NCBI GenBank assembly: GCA_024743405.1
Contig: JANSWP010000009.1
Span: forward strand, 62,001 to 126,000
Source: Bacteroidota bacterium
GTDB lineage: Bacteria; Bacteroidota; Bacteroidia; Chitinophagales; Saprospiraceae
Reading direction: 5' to 3'
DNA length: 64,000 bases
The notes beneath the pieces are model-generated. The model did not search any database. It worked only from the letters and a program-made list of their open reading frames with translations, and was not told the DNA's origin. Positions 17,778 through 26,739 of the stretch are shown in pieces. How positions within the stretch are numbered: position 1 is the stretch's first letter; each line of letters begins with the position of its first letter. The translations under genes were made by a program, and so were the position numbers.

Positions 17778-18263
17778 TCAATCATAGGTGTCTTCATTTT
17801 CCATACTCAATGGAAATGGTCGCGTGAATGCTGTTTCAAATGACATAGTGGTATTCGTCCCTTCGACACCTTCAATGGGTTGTATCTTTTCATAAATCAC
17901 ATCACGAAGGTGTCGATTATTTCGAGCATAAACTTTGACAATCAAAGCGTACCGACCAGCGATATTCACACATTCGACAATCTCCGGGATTTTGGCTAGT
18001 TCCTCTTCTACTCCTCGATGCAGTTTGGCGTTGGTCAACATGATTTGTACAAAAGCAGAAGATTGGTACCCCAATTTCCAAGCATCCAATTGATAGGTTG
18101 CATTTTTTAAGATACCTGCATCTCTTAATTTTTTGAGTCTTTGGTGTACTAATGTATTCGAAATTTTCAATTTTTTAGACAATTGGATCAAAGGCATTCG
18201 AGCATCAGATGTCAATTCATTTAGAATTCTTATATCAATCGGGTCAAGTTGATTTTTTTGCAT
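17778..18263 (-). CDS. Lrp/AsnC family transcriptional regulator
   Basis: 161 residues: an N-terminal winged helix-turn-helix (IRILNELTSDARMPLIQLSK, then SNTLVHQRLKKLRDAGILK) and a C-terminal RAM ligand-binding domain (SAFVQIMLTNAKLHRGVEEE, ECVNIAGRYALIVKVYARN). A cytoplasmic regulator usually responsive to amino acids. Divergently transcribed from marC with 135 bases between, so that gene is the natural target along with itself. The effector is unknown. Confidence 0.9.
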   Translation of the reverse strand: MQKNQLDPIDIRILNELTSDARMPLIQLSKKLKISNTLVHQRLKKLRDAGILKNATYQLDAWKLGYQSSAFVQIMLTNAKLHRGVEEELAKIPEIVECVNIAGRYALIVKVYARNNRHLRDVIYEKIQPIEGVEGTNTTMSFETAFTRPFPLSMENEDTYD

Positions 18264-18398
18264 GAATATTTATTTTGTAAAAGTGTAATTTGACACAAAA
18301 TTAGGTGATTAATTTAATTAATGACTTAGTATGAGTTTTTTGATTGACAAAATAATTTTTTGAGCGTTAATTTGTGTCATAATTAAAACTATAAGAAA

Positions 18399-18962
18399 AT
18401 GAATTTAGCAGCAATTTTAACAGTAAGTTTAATCCTATTTTCCGTTATTGATATCATTGGTTCTTTGCCGGTGATTATCAATATGAAAAAAGAAGGTTTG
18501 GCAATTCGACCTTCAGTGGCAACTGGTTCGGCAGGACTAATTATGCTTGCCTTTCTATTTTTTGGAGCATCTATTTTAGGGATGTTTGGTTTGGAGGTTT
18601 CCTCTTTTGCTTTAGCAGGTGCTTTGATTATTTTTTTCATTGGACTAGAAATGATTTTAGGCATCCGGTTTTTTAGAAACTCACATGAGGAGGGTGGATC
18701 AGGGAGTATAGTTCCGATTGCCTTTCCTTTATTGGCAGGTGCGGGTACTTTGACAACGATTATTTCGCTGAAGGCAGAATATGATAATTACAGCATATTG
18801 GCAGGTATTCTTATCAATTTGATTATTGTCTATTTTGTACTTCGTTCTACTGGTTGGCTTTCCCGAAAGATGTCACATCAAATTGCAGAGACTTTGCGTA
18901 AAGTCTTCGGAATTATTTTGATTGCTATTGCTATTCAAATGGCGAAAGAACATTTAGTCTGA
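18399..18962 (+). CDS. marC: MarC family integral membrane protein
   Basis: 187 residues with about six hydrophobic segments; family opening NLAAILTVSLILFSVIDIIGSLPVII. The UPF0056/MarC family has no agreed transport substrate, and the original link to antibiotic resistance has been withdrawn. The Lrp-type regulator upstream hints at amino-acid export or a related role, which is inference from context. Followed by a hairpin. Confidence 0.88.
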   Translation: MNLAAILTVSLILFSVIDIIGSLPVIINMKKEGLAIRPSVATGSAGLIMLAFLFFGASILGMFGLEVSSFALAGALIIFFIGLEMILGIRFFRNSHEEGGSGSIVPIAFPLLAGAGTLTTIISLKAEYDNYSILAGILINLIIVYFVLRSTGWLSRKMSHQIAETLRKVFGIILIAIAIQMAKEHLV

Positions 18963-19010
18963 TATAGAAACCACGCTATTGTCTCTTTTATTTATTTACA
19001 AATGAATCGA

Positions 19011-19065
19011 CTAATTCAGGTGTCAACTTTTGAGTAAAAAATAGTGAAGTTGACACTTGAATTAG
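19011..19065. terminator. Long-stem hairpin downstream of marC
   Basis: The 19-bp arms CTAATTCAGGTGTCAACTT (19011-19029) and AAGTTGACACTTGAATTAG (19047-19065) pair with one G-T; loop 17 nt. Followed by a short T-run. Acts as a terminator or is a small mobile hairpin. Confidence 0.55.
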
Positions 19066-19187
19066 TTTTTGGACATCGTAAAAAGCGAAAATTCGCTAAT
19101 ATTGTTTTAGTTCGTCTTACCTTATTCCTTTTTTTCTTGTTTATTTTACATGGAATATATTTTCAAGCTAACTAAATAATAGACTAC

Positions 19188-20264
19188 ATGCCAATAAATT
19201 CGATCATTTCAGGGGTTGGCTCTTTCTTTCCTAACAAAGTAATTTCAAACAACGAATTTCTAAAGAATACCTTTTACAAATCTAACGGTGAAAAAATCCA
19301 AAAAGACAGTAAAGCTATTGTTGATAAACTGGCTGTTATTTCTGGTATTCAACAAAGGCATTATATTGAGGATCAACACGATAGTGCACAAATGGGCGCG
19401 GAGGCAGGCAATCGCGCATTAGCGAATGCTAAGCTTGATAAAGAAGAGCTAGACGGTATTATTGTCGCGCACAATGCAGGGAATTTGATTGATAAATCAC
19501 CTTATTCTTATACCATTCCAAACCTAGCTTCTGTAGTCAAAAAAAGGATGCAAATTTTGAATCCTTTTTGTTCGGCGTTAGACATTATTTTTGGTTGTCC
19601 AGGTTGGGTAGAGGCTACCATTTTAGCACATCAAAGAATTGCTGCAGGTGACGCAAAGCATATTTTGGTTATCGGAGTAGAAGTGCTTTCGCGAAAAATT
19701 GATCCACATGATATGGATTCTATGCTTTTTGGAGATGCCGCTGGTGCTACTGTTATCTCCGCTGTTGAAGAAGAGGAAACGCGAGGTATTCTTAATTATA
19801 AAACCTACTCCCATTGCGATAATGGAGAGGTAGATTATATAAATATGGGGACATCCTATAATGAGGACTGCAAAGAAGATGGTTTATTCGTAAAAATGCA
19901 GGGACGTCAAGTTTATAGATATGCGGTGACAAAGGTTCCCGAATTAATAAATCTTTGTTTAGAAAAGGCAAATTTGCCACTTTCTGATGTCAACAAATTC
20001 TTTCTACATCAAGCCAATGAAAAGATGATTGTGGCTATGGCTGAAAAGGTTTTTGAACAACATCAAATGGAAGGTGATTTAGCGTCTTTAGTTCCAATGA
20101 ATCTTCAACAAACAGGAAATACTTCAGTTGCTACCATTCCGACCTTGTTAGATCAAGTTTTAAGTGGAGAGAAAAAAGGACACTCCATCAATAAGGATGA
20201 TTTGTTAGTTTTTGCTTCTGTGGGGGCAGGTATGCATGCGAATTGTTTGCTTTATCGGGCATAA
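19188..20264 (+). CDS. 3-oxoacyl-ACP synthase III (KASIII/FabH-like)
   Basis: Thiolase-fold condensing enzyme with the KASIII triad Cys137 (IFGCPGWVEA), His274 (FFLHQANEKMI) and Asn311 (QQTGNTSVATI). The length, 358 residues, is a little longer than FabH. There is no malonyl-CoA:ACP transacylase or other fab gene adjacent, so it may be an additional KASIII serving branched or special fatty acids and not the housekeeping initiator. It precedes a fatty-acid hydroxylase-like gene, though two repeat elements separate them, so an operon is doubtful. Confidence 0.87.
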   Translation: MPINSIISGVGSFFPNKVISNNEFLKNTFYKSNGEKIQKDSKAIVDKLAVISGIQQRHYIEDQHDSAQMGAEAGNRALANAKLDKEELDGIIVAHNAGNLIDKSPYSYTIPNLASVVKKRMQILNPFCSALDIIFGCPGWVEATILAHQRIAAGDAKHILVIGVEVLSRKIDPHDMDSMLFGDAAGATVISAVEEEETRGILNYKTYSHCDNGEVDYINMGTSYNEDCKEDGLFVKMQGRQVYRYAVTKVPELINLCLEKANLPLSDVNKFFLHQANEKMIVAMAEKVFEQHQMEGDLASLVPMNLQQTGNTSVATIPTLLDQVLSGEKKGHSINKDDLLVFASVGAGMHANCLLYRA

Positions 20265-20297
20265 TGTATGGTTACTTTATTAATTTTTTGATTTTAA

Positions 20298-20454
20298 GCA
20301 AGTGAGCAATATTATCTGTAGCAAATTTTAGTTTCTTTTTTCCACTCACTGCGTTAAAAATCCTCGCAAGAGCTAAGGCTATGACTGTGTTTTTTGTCTA
20401 GTGAGAGAAAAAAATAATTCTAAAATTTATTCTAAATTTAATATTGCTCACTTA
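20298..20454. repeat. Inverted-repeat element, subfamily F, with common core
   Basis: Arms AAGTGAGCAATATTA (20300-20314) and TAATATTGCTCACTTA (20439-20454); similarity of the arms continues inward. The 50-nt core spans 20352-20401 (CGTTAAAAATCCTCGC...TTTTTTGTCTAG). It abuts the next element directly, so two palindromic elements sit in tandem. Confidence 0.78.
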
Positions 20455-20622
20455 GGTGCTTGGACAGAAATAACACACACATATTATGACGGACTATTTT
20501 TTCACCATATTTCGTTAAAAATACTCGCCATATTTAAGGATATGCCTGTGCTTTTTGCCTCGTCTGGCAAAAAAATAGTTTTCGTCAAATCTGGAACTTA
20601 TTTCTGTCCAAGCACTTACTTA
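20454..20622. repeat. Inverted-repeat element, subfamily A copy 1, with common core
   Basis: Ends GTGCTTGGACAGAAATAA and TTATTTCTGTCCAAGCACTT; core 20513-20562 (CGTTAAAAATACTCGCC...CTTTTTGCCTCG). Nearly identical to 23123-23288 in inverted orientation, with only a handful of differences by eye. Together with subfamily F it fills the 399 bases between KASIII and the hydroxylase gene. Confidence 0.85.
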
Positions 20623-20663
20623 TATTTGACGATTCATTTTGTGAAAAAAATCAAACTACCATT

Positions 20664-21404
20664 ATGTTCGAATTTTGGTTAAGAGAATCCATCTATACTG
20701 TCTCTAGGTATTTTATATTCGCTGGAGGGGCCTTTTTTATTTTTTATATTCTTTTTAAAAAGCAATTGTGGTTTCGTAAAGTCCAAAAACGAATGCCAAA
20801 ATTGACTGACTATGGGCGAGATTTTATTTTTTCATTAATATCAGTCACTATTTTTTCAACGATTGGGCTATGTACCTTTTTCATTTTTAGAGAGCATACC
20901 AATATTTATAATCATATCTCAGATTTTGGAACCCCTTATTACATCTTGACCTTTATTTGGATGTTTTTTCTTCATGACACTTATTTTTATTGGATGCATC
21001 GACTTATGCATTTGCCTTTTTTCTTTAAATACATTCACTTAGTGCACCATAAATCTACCAATCCTTCTCCTTGGACTGCCTATGCTTTTCATCCTTTAGA
21101 GGCGGTTATTGAAGTTGGAATTATTCCCTTGATTGCATTTACGCTTCCAGTTCATATTTCGTCTATTGGTTTCTTTTTCCTTTTCCAAATTGCCTACAAT
21201 GTCTATGGACATCTAGGCTTTGAACTATATCCAAAAGGCTTTAATAAACACTGGTTAGGTCGTTGGGTCAATACTTCGGTTGCTCACAATTTGCACCATA
21301 AAGGCTTTCATGGAAATTACGGATTGTACACCCTTCTTTGGGATAGATGGATGGGAACCTTAAGAGAAGATTATGACAAGACTTATGCTGAAACTACAGG
21401 CTGA
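20664..21404 (+). CDS. Sterol desaturase / fatty acid hydroxylase family protein
   Basis: 246-residue integral membrane di-iron enzyme. The histidine clusters are complete: HDTYFYWMHRLMH, HLVHHKS and the C-terminal HNLHHKGFHGNYG. Several hydrophobic helices precede and separate them. It would hydroxylate or desaturate a lipid or carotenoid-like substrate in the inner membrane; the substrate is not predictable. Convergent with the DEAD-box gene (35-base gap). Bracketed, together with that gene, by inverted copies of subfamily A. Confidence 0.88.
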   Translation: MFEFWLRESIYTVSRYFIFAGGAFFIFYILFKKQLWFRKVQKRMPKLTDYGRDFIFSLISVTIFSTIGLCTFFIFREHTNIYNHISDFGTPYYILTFIWMFFLHDTYFYWMHRLMHLPFFFKYIHLVHHKSTNPSPWTAYAFHPLEAVIEVGIIPLIAFTLPVHISSIGFFFLFQIAYNVYGHLGFELYPKGFNKHWLGRWVNTSVAHNLHHKGFHGNYGLYTLLWDRWMGTLREDYDKTYAETTG

Positions 21405-21439
21405 GTTCACTCAATATTTCAAGAACTCAATGTATCCAT

Positions 21440-22678
21440 TTACTTTTTCTTTTTTTTCTTCTTTTTACTCATAACTTGTTCGACTTCCATCATCAATTCT
21501 TTCAAGCTTTTTGAGCGATCATCCGAGATATCAATGGTTTCCAGATAATCTCCTTTGTTAATTTCGAGGACATCGATGGGTTTGTGAATTAACTCTTGTA
21601 TTTCGTCCAATAAGACCTTTTCTTCCGTACTACAAAAAGATACCGCATTTCCTCTATTTTTTCCGCGACCTGTTCGTCCAACCCGGTGTACATAATTTTC
21701 GGGTTGCTCTGGTAAATCATAATTAACGACATAGTTCACATTTGGAATATCAATACCCCTAGAACTGACATCCGTTGCAATCAATATTTTGATATCACCA
21801 TTTTTAAACTGATTCATGACGTTCAATCGCTTGTTTTGTTCAACGTCACCATGAATTGTAAGACTCTGAATTTCAACGCGTCCCATTGCTTTTTTGACAC
21901 GCTCTGCTCGTACTTTTGTACGGACAAAAACCAAGATCTTTGCCTCGGGGTTTTCTTTTACCAATCGTTCTAAAAAGAATCGCTTGTCATCCATTTCAAT
22001 GAAAGTAACTGCATGATCAACATTCTTGGATACAGGATCTTTTGGCGAAACTTGAATTCGAATTGGTTTCGTAACTAAGGAATAGGCTAGTTTTTTTATT
22101 TTTTCATCAATAGTGGCGGAAAAGAAAAGGGTTTGCCGCTTTTTAGGTAAAAACCGCATTAAATCACGAATATCTTTGATAAAACCCAAATCGAGCATGT
22201 GATCTGCTTCATCCAAAACTAATATTTCAATTCGATTTAAACGTAAATGCCCTTGGCTCACTAAATCAAACATTCGACCGGGCGTTGTAACCAAAATATC
22301 TAGTCGCTTTTCTAGTCGATCAATTTGTGGTTCCTGGTCAACACCTCCAAAAATACAGGCTGTTTTGACAAGTGTATGTTTTCCCAAATCTTGGAGTACT
22401 TCCGTGATTTGTAGTGCTAATTCTCGCGTAGGCACCATGATAAGACATTTGATCCCATCCGGTCGTCTTTCTCGGACTCTTTTCTGGTGCAAGTAATGAA
22501 GGATCGGTATCCCAAAAGCAGCGGTTTTTCCTGTTCCTGTTTGTGCAATAGCTAATACATCTTCCCCTTTCAAAATGGGCGGGATAGATTTGTATTGGAT
22601 ATCGGTCGGGCGGCGAAAGCCCAATTTAGCAATACTTTTTTTCAATTCTGGGGTGATGGGATAGTCTTCAAATTTCAT
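21440..22678 (-). CDS. DEAD-box RNA helicase (RhlE-like)
   Basis: ATP-dependent RNA helicase with all core motifs: Q-motif region (FRRPTDIQYKSIPPIL), motif I AQTGTGKTA, motif II VLDEADHMLD, motif III FSAT, and motif VI HRVGRTGRG. The length, 412 residues, includes a short C-terminal tail ending in a run of lysines, probably for RNA binding. Cytoplasmic; the family works in ribosome assembly and mRNA turnover, especially in the cold. No SD-like site decides the start, but the MKFEDYPITPELKKSI opening is family-typical. Confidence 0.93.
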   Translation of the reverse strand: MKFEDYPITPELKKSIAKLGFRRPTDIQYKSIPPILKGEDVLAIAQTGTGKTAAFGIPILHYLHQKRVRERRPDGIKCLIMVPTRELALQITEVLQDLGKHTLVKTACIFGGVDQEPQIDRLEKRLDILVTTPGRMFDLVSQGHLRLNRIEILVLDEADHMLDLGFIKDIRDLMRFLPKKRQTLFFSATIDEKIKKLAYSLVTKPIRIQVSPKDPVSKNVDHAVTFIEMDDKRFFLERLVKENPEAKILVFVRTKVRAERVKKAMGRVEIQSLTIHGDVEQNKRLNVMNQFKNGDIKILIATDVSSRGIDIPNVNYVVNYDLPEQPENYVHRVGRTGRGKNRGNAVSFCSTEEKVLLDEIQELIHKPIDVLEINKGDYLETIDISDDRSKSLKELMMEVEQVMSKKKKKKKK

Positions 22679-22705
22679 GTTGTCGATTTTGATTAGTACC
22701 TCTCA

Positions 22706-22962
22706 AGTTAAATCTTGCACAAACATGGCAAAAGAGCCTATGAAACCCTTTGTGGCATTGGAGATTTTGGGGTTAAGAAATTCAATAGTGCGTGGGCAAA
22801 AAGACTACCCACGTGAGCTTTGCGAGCATTTGGGTTGTCTGTGTGAAAGGATTGAATTTTAGCCAAAATATACACAGCCTAGATTTTTTTCCTTCTTTTT
22901 TCATTATGGAAAAAAGGAGAAGACTAATTAGAAAATTTATGGTACTGGCTCTGCCAGTTTAG
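22706..22962. repeat. Dispersed repeat, subfamily C copy 2 (inverted)
   Basis: Inverted relative to 14863-15124; shares CCAAAATCTCCAATGCC, TATTTTGGCTAAAATTCAAT and a CTGGCAGAGCC end. It lies directly upstream of the DEAD-box gene. Part of a 666-base gene-free interval that is made entirely of repeats C, D and A. Confidence 0.75.
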
Positions 22963-23122
22963 GGGGATTGGCAAGAAATACGCTATTCATTTTACTTGCT
23001 CTTTTATATTCATTCTTAGTTAAAAAGCCTCGTTTTTACCTTCAGGTATGCTTACGTTTTTCGTCTTAACTGAAAAAAATATAATTATGAAAAATTTGGC
23101 ATTTTATTTTTTACCAATTCCC
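22963..23122. repeat. Inverted-repeat element, subfamily D copy, with degenerate core
   Basis: The left arm GGGGATTGGCAAGAAATACG and the inverse of the right arm (reading GGGAATTGGTAAAAAATA) correspond. The core at 23019-23067 is GTTAAAAAGCCTCG...GTTTTTCGTCTTAAC, more diverged than other copies. The word CATTTTACTTGCTCTTT is shared with 62008-62030 (inverted). It directly abuts subfamily A copy 2. Confidence 0.65.
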
Positions 23123-23288
23123 TAAGTGCTTGGACAGAAATAAGTTCCATATTTGACGAAAACTATTTTTTTGCCAGACGAGGCAAAAAGCACAGGCATA
23201 TCCTTAGATATGGCGAGTATTTTTAACGAAATATGGTAAAAAAATAGTCCGTCATAATATGTGTGAGTTATTTCTGTCCAAGCACTTA
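23123..23288. repeat. Inverted-repeat element, subfamily A copy 2, with common core
   Basis: Starts TAAGTGCTTGGACAGAAATA and ends TTATTTCTGTCCAAGCACTT. Core 23179-23228 in minus orientation. Inverse of 20454-20622 across essentially its whole length, so the pair frames 2.5 kb of DNA. Confidence 0.85.
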
Positions 23289-23344
23289 ACCGCAAAGGTA
23301 AGCCTAATTTTGACGTTATTAAGAAACCTACGGCTACTGCTTTT

Positions 23345-24457
23345 TTATTTCAATTCCACCTCCTTACTTAAAAAACCTGTTATCCCATTTTCCATTTTTA
23401 TATGATAATAGGATTTTACAGCACCAATTATTGTGAATGTAGCAGAAGGAGTAATGAGTATAGACTCTGCTTCCTTTTTAATTAAGGAATTTGAAATTTT
23501 GGAAGATGAACTTACTTGCTTTTTCTGTCCAATTAAACTCGTATCCACTTGAATATTGGGGATTTTACTTGGCTGCTTTTGAAGAAAATAGAGCGGGTCA
23601 ATTGCACCCATCCCGTCTGGGTAAATGCCAAAATGAAGATGTGGTGGAGTAGTCTTTGCATTGCCTGTGTTGCCTACTCTTCCTATCAAGTCACCTGCTT
23701 TAACCCGTTGACCTTCTTTAACTAATTGCTCATTTAAATGTGCATAATATACCGATTGTTTTAACTCAGGGTCATAAAGCCATACAGTCTTGCCGCCGAT
23801 TCCTCCATTTTCGACACGGTCGATTTCTCCGTCACAAACCGCCAGTAAGAGAAAGTTTTTTGGCGCAAAAATATCAATGCCTTCATGTTTCCGCTTTCCG
23901 CCGTCACGTGGGTCACCCCAAAAACTTCCAATTGCTCTACTTCCCTTTCCTTTAATCGGGAAAGTTTCGTAAATCGGTTTTAAAGAGAGTTTTAATTCAA
24001 ATTCTGCATTTTGAAACAAAGCAGGCTGTATACGGATATGATAATCTCCAGTCTCTAAAACCTCATATTGAAAGGTGGTGGTATCTTCCAGACTACCGAG
24101 ATAATCTAAATTCCCATTCTCTTCGACAAAAAAGAAGTCAAGAAAAAGTTGTTCTCTTGTGATATTGGAAGTTAATTCTAGGTTCAACTTCACACCACTA
24201 TTTAGACGGATGCGGTAACCCCAAGCATTGATTTGACCTTTATTAATTCTCCCCAATAACTTTAAAGGAGCAGTTATAAAAAGACTGTCTAATAAAGTTT
24301 GTTCACCAATCAAAGTCCATTTGTCTACTTGTTCGCTCGGAATATTTTCCTTTTGAAGGCTACGTCGATATTTACCATAGGGCGAGTTGCGATATTGAAT
24401 CGTATCACAAGATTGGATGAGGAAAATAAATGAAAAAAATAGGAGATATTTTGTCAT
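23345..24457 (-). CDS. M23 family metallopeptidase lipoprotein (LytM type)
   Basis: A lipoprotein signal (LLFFSFIFLIQSC, Cys17) is followed by a beta-rich region with GDYHIRIQP (pre-peptidase-like) and an M23 peptidase domain near residues 180-290. Zinc ligands lie in HEGIDIFAP, and the HLHFGIYPDG motif and YYAHL are visible. The C-terminal ~50 residues look like an SH3-like domain (TFTIIGAVKSYYHIKMENG). It should cut peptidoglycan cross-links at the outer membrane face. Downstream of the anti-sigma-like gene (30-base gap), so possibly part of the same sigma-factor operon. Confidence 0.87.
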   Translation of the reverse strand: MTKYLLFFSFIFLIQSCDTIQYRNSPYGKYRRSLQKENIPSEQVDKWTLIGEQTLLDSLFITAPLKLLGRINKGQINAWGYRIRLNSGVKLNLELTSNITREQLFLDFFFVEENGNLDYLGSLEDTTTFQYEVLETGDYHIRIQPALFQNAEFELKLSLKPIYETFPIKGKGSRAIGSFWGDPRDGGKRKHEGIDIFAPKNFLLLAVCDGEIDRVENGGIGGKTVWLYDPELKQSVYYAHLNEQLVKEGQRVKAGDLIGRVGNTGNAKTTPPHLHFGIYPDGMGAIDPLYFLQKQPSKIPNIQVDTSLIGQKKQVSSSSKISNSLIKKEAESILITPSATFTIIGAVKSYYHIKMENGITGFLSKEVELK

Positions 24458-24487
24458 AGAAATTAAAAATCATTGCTTGTACTAGTC

Positions 24488-25384
24488 TCAATTAACCGTA
24501 AATTTATCCATCAATAGAACCTCTCCAATTTCATCTTCAATTTGGAAATAAAATAATCCTTGGTTTAATTGAATTGGCTCGAAAAGCTTAAATTCAAAGC
24601 CTTCTTCTATTTTTTCTAATGGGAGTATTTTTGAAAATTTAGGCTTAAAATTTTCGTAATCATCCATTTTATTGGAAAAAATATGCAAGGTCAATTCTTT
24701 ATCTTCGATGCTTTCATCCATTTTGAAAATACCTTTTAAGATAAAATCAATTTTACCATTTTTTAATGAAAGATTAGATTCAGTTGCTACTACATTAAAT
24801 CCGTCACTCCTTAGATTTCCTAGACGACGTTCCAGCCATTCATTAGGCTCGAAGTTGGCGGCAATAGGGCGATGTTTAGTCGTTTTTTGTTGATTGGTTT
24901 TTTGTGCAGATTCAGTCGCTGATGGGATTTTTTTTGTGGGTGATTCTGGTACTTCTTCTTTAACCTCTTCATCAATTTGTTCCGAATCCTCTGTTAGTAC
25001 TGCTTCTTTTTTACCTTTTTCTGTTTTAGATTGTGTTAATTCTTTGGTTGGTTCATTCGGGTCAGAGTCAGCGGAATTATTGTTAGTCTTATTCATCCAC
25101 CATCCTAATATACCAACAATTAGAACTAATCCAATTCCCAACAAAACATACTTCCGAGACCCATCGGAAAGTTTCGAATATTTGGTATCCAAAGTATTCA
25201 AATTTGCCCGCAAATCATCCTCAGGTCGATGCGCTAACATGGATTCAATATTTCTTTGAAAATCAATCTCTTCCGCTAATTTGGCATCATTCGAAACCTG
25301 ACTTTCAAAATCCGTCAAATCCTTTCCCGATAGCTCGTCGCTTAAATATTTTTCGATTTGTTCAAATCTATTCGATTCGCTCAT
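24488..25384 (-). CDS. Single-pass membrane protein, probable anti-sigma factor
   Basis: The cytoplasmic N-terminus (SNRFEQIEKYLSDELSG, then FESQVSNDAKLAEEIDFQRN) is the type seen in Bacteroidota anti-sigma-like proteins. A single TM helix lies near residues 82-98 (VLLGIGLVLIVGILGWW), followed by a low-complexity Glu/Lys/Thr-rich periplasmic linker and a ~110-residue beta-rich end. No zinc-binding anti-sigma motif. It follows the ECF sigma gene by 27 bases. The function is inferred from this pairing and topology. Start chosen at ATG 25384; ATG 25390 is equally possible. Confidence 0.65.
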   Translation of the reverse strand: MSESNRFEQIEKYLSDELSGKDLTDFESQVSNDAKLAEEIDFQRNIESMLAHRPEDDLRANLNTLDTKYSKLSDGSRKYVLLGIGLVLIVGILGWWMNKTNNNSADSDPNEPTKELTQSKTEKGKKEAVLTEDSEQIDEEVKEEVPESPTKKIPSATESAQKTNQQKTTKHRPIAANFEPNEWLERRLGNLRSDGFNVVATESNLSLKNGKIDFILKGIFKMDESIEDKELTLHIFSNKMDDYENFKPKFSKILPLEKIEEGFEFKLFEPIQLNQGLFYFQIEDEIGEVLLMDKFTVN

Positions 25385-25411
25385 ATCCATACAAATTGGG
25401 TATTTTGATAT

Positions 25412-25975
25412 TTATTGAGTGTACTCTGAAAATTGTTTATCTCCTTTAATCAATTTCACTAATTTCTCTTTGCATTTGAATTTTTTTCGCTTTACATATT
25501 CGTTTGTATAACCCATCTTTAGAGCAATCTCTTTCAATGATCTACCATCAAAAAAACTTTGTAATACGCTTTGACAATCTACCCCCAACAAGGAGAATTT
25601 CTCTTTATAAAACCGTCGCTTTTCCATTTCAATGAGTTCCGACTCAATATTTACTTTATCTTCTAGTCTCTCTTCCTGACCTAAAGTGACCTCTGTACGA
25701 TGCTTTTTTTTCAGTTGTCTTAGCCAAATAAATTTACACACTTGATAAAAATAACTATAAAATTCGGAAGTGAATTCAAAACCTGAGGATTGTACCTTAT
25801 TAAATACGACTACTAATCCTTCCTGAAAAACATCTCGAGCTTCATCTCTTGTCCCTTTATTATGAGTAACCATGGAGATAATTTTGGGTAGGTAGGTTTT
25901 GTAAATTTTATCCAAAATTTTATAATCATTTTCCTTAAGTCCTTTTAATAAGACTGAATTCGTTAATGTGATCAT
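25412..25975 (-). CDS. ECF-type RNA polymerase sigma factor
   Basis: 187 residues. Region 2 is visible as GTRDEARDVFQEGLVVVFNKV near residue 45, and region 4 as a C-terminal helix-turn-helix (SLKEIALKMGYTNEYVKRKK). The wording of region 4, CQSVLQSFFDGRSLKEIA, is of the Bacteroidota sigma-70 subgroup often found with CHAT or TPR proteins. The probable anti-sigma gene is downstream. Upstream on the other side of an IS insertion is a CHAT remnant. Confidence 0.87.
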   Translation of the reverse strand: MITLTNSVLLKGLKENDYKILDKIYKTYLPKIISMVTHNKGTRDEARDVFQEGLVVVFNKVQSSGFEFTSEFYSYFYQVCKFIWLRQLKKKHRTEVTLGQEERLEDKVNIESELIEMEKRRFYKEKFSLLGVDCQSVLQSFFDGRSLKEIALKMGYTNEYVKRKKFKCKEKLVKLIKGDKQFSEYTQ

Positions 25976-26314
25976 GTAGGATTTGTAGTATGAATCTTAT
26001 GAATTTTAGATTGAGCAAATGAGTCACAAAAGTAGATAAATGAGTTTTTTTAAAAAATATCAGGATCTAAATTCTTAGAATTTACCTCTTCTTAAGACTT
26101 GTATTCTATGACTTGTATTTAAAATCCTCTGATAATCATTGAAAACAGCACTAAAAATAGGGTTGTTCGAAAAAAATAAAAAAATTAGAATTGAGGGGTC
26201 ACCTATTGAAAACTGAAGAGACTGGTGTATGTAAGTGTTAATGAAATGAATTCTAGATTGATAATTTAAATACCAAATAAAAATTACCTCTTACTGATTC
26301 AGCTTATTTACTGT
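25976..26314. other. Gene-free interval upstream of the sigma factor
   Basis: AT-rich DNA between the sigma gene start and the IS left end. It presumably holds the sigma promoter. I found no coding remnant of the CHAT gene here, which means the IS insertion or a linked deletion removed its 5' portion. Confidence 0.4.
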
Positions 26315-26372
26315 TGTAAAGACCCCCTAAATAGGCAGACAAAAATTACAGATAAAAACTGTAATTTTCGAT

Positions 26373-26690
26373 ATGAAAAAACGTAGTTGGAACAAGGAAG
26401 AGAAACTCAAAATTCTGAAAGAAGCCAAATCAGAAGGAGTTCAAATAACGCTTCGCAAATATGGCGTTTACCCAGCCACGTATTATTCATGGCGTAAAAA
26501 ATATTTGGTTGAAGGAGAAGCTGGAATAGAAGATACAGCCAGCCGACGAAAAGCCAAAAAGTACATTCGTAAATTGGGAGATGATGTTGGTTTATTGAAG
26601 CAATTGTTAGCAGAGCGAGATTTAGAAATTGCTCTCAGGGATGACTTGCTAAAAAAGGCTTCCCATCCGCATTGCGAGTCACTCATTTGA
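26373..26690 (+). CDS. IS3-like transposase orfA (helix-turn-helix protein)
   Basis: 105 residues: an IS3/IS911 orfA-type helix-turn-helix (WNKEEKLKILKEAKSEG, LRKYGVYPATYYSWRKKY) followed by a leucine-zipper-like coiled coil (LKQLLAERDLEIALRDDLLKK). An A6G run (26651-26657) at the end is the usual place of programmed frameshifting into orfB, but the frame of orfB is +1, not -1, here. The last residues after LLKKA are encoded by foreign-looking sequence. Confidence 0.85.
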   Translation: MKKRSWNKEEKLKILKEAKSEGVQITLRKYGVYPATYYSWRKKYLVEGEAGIEDTASRRKAKKYIRKLGDDVGLLKQLLAERDLEIALRDDLLKKASHPHCESLI

Positions 26691-26739
26691 ATGTCTCCCA
26701 GACATTCACCCTTCGGGATCATTCGCTCGTCTGGGCGCG

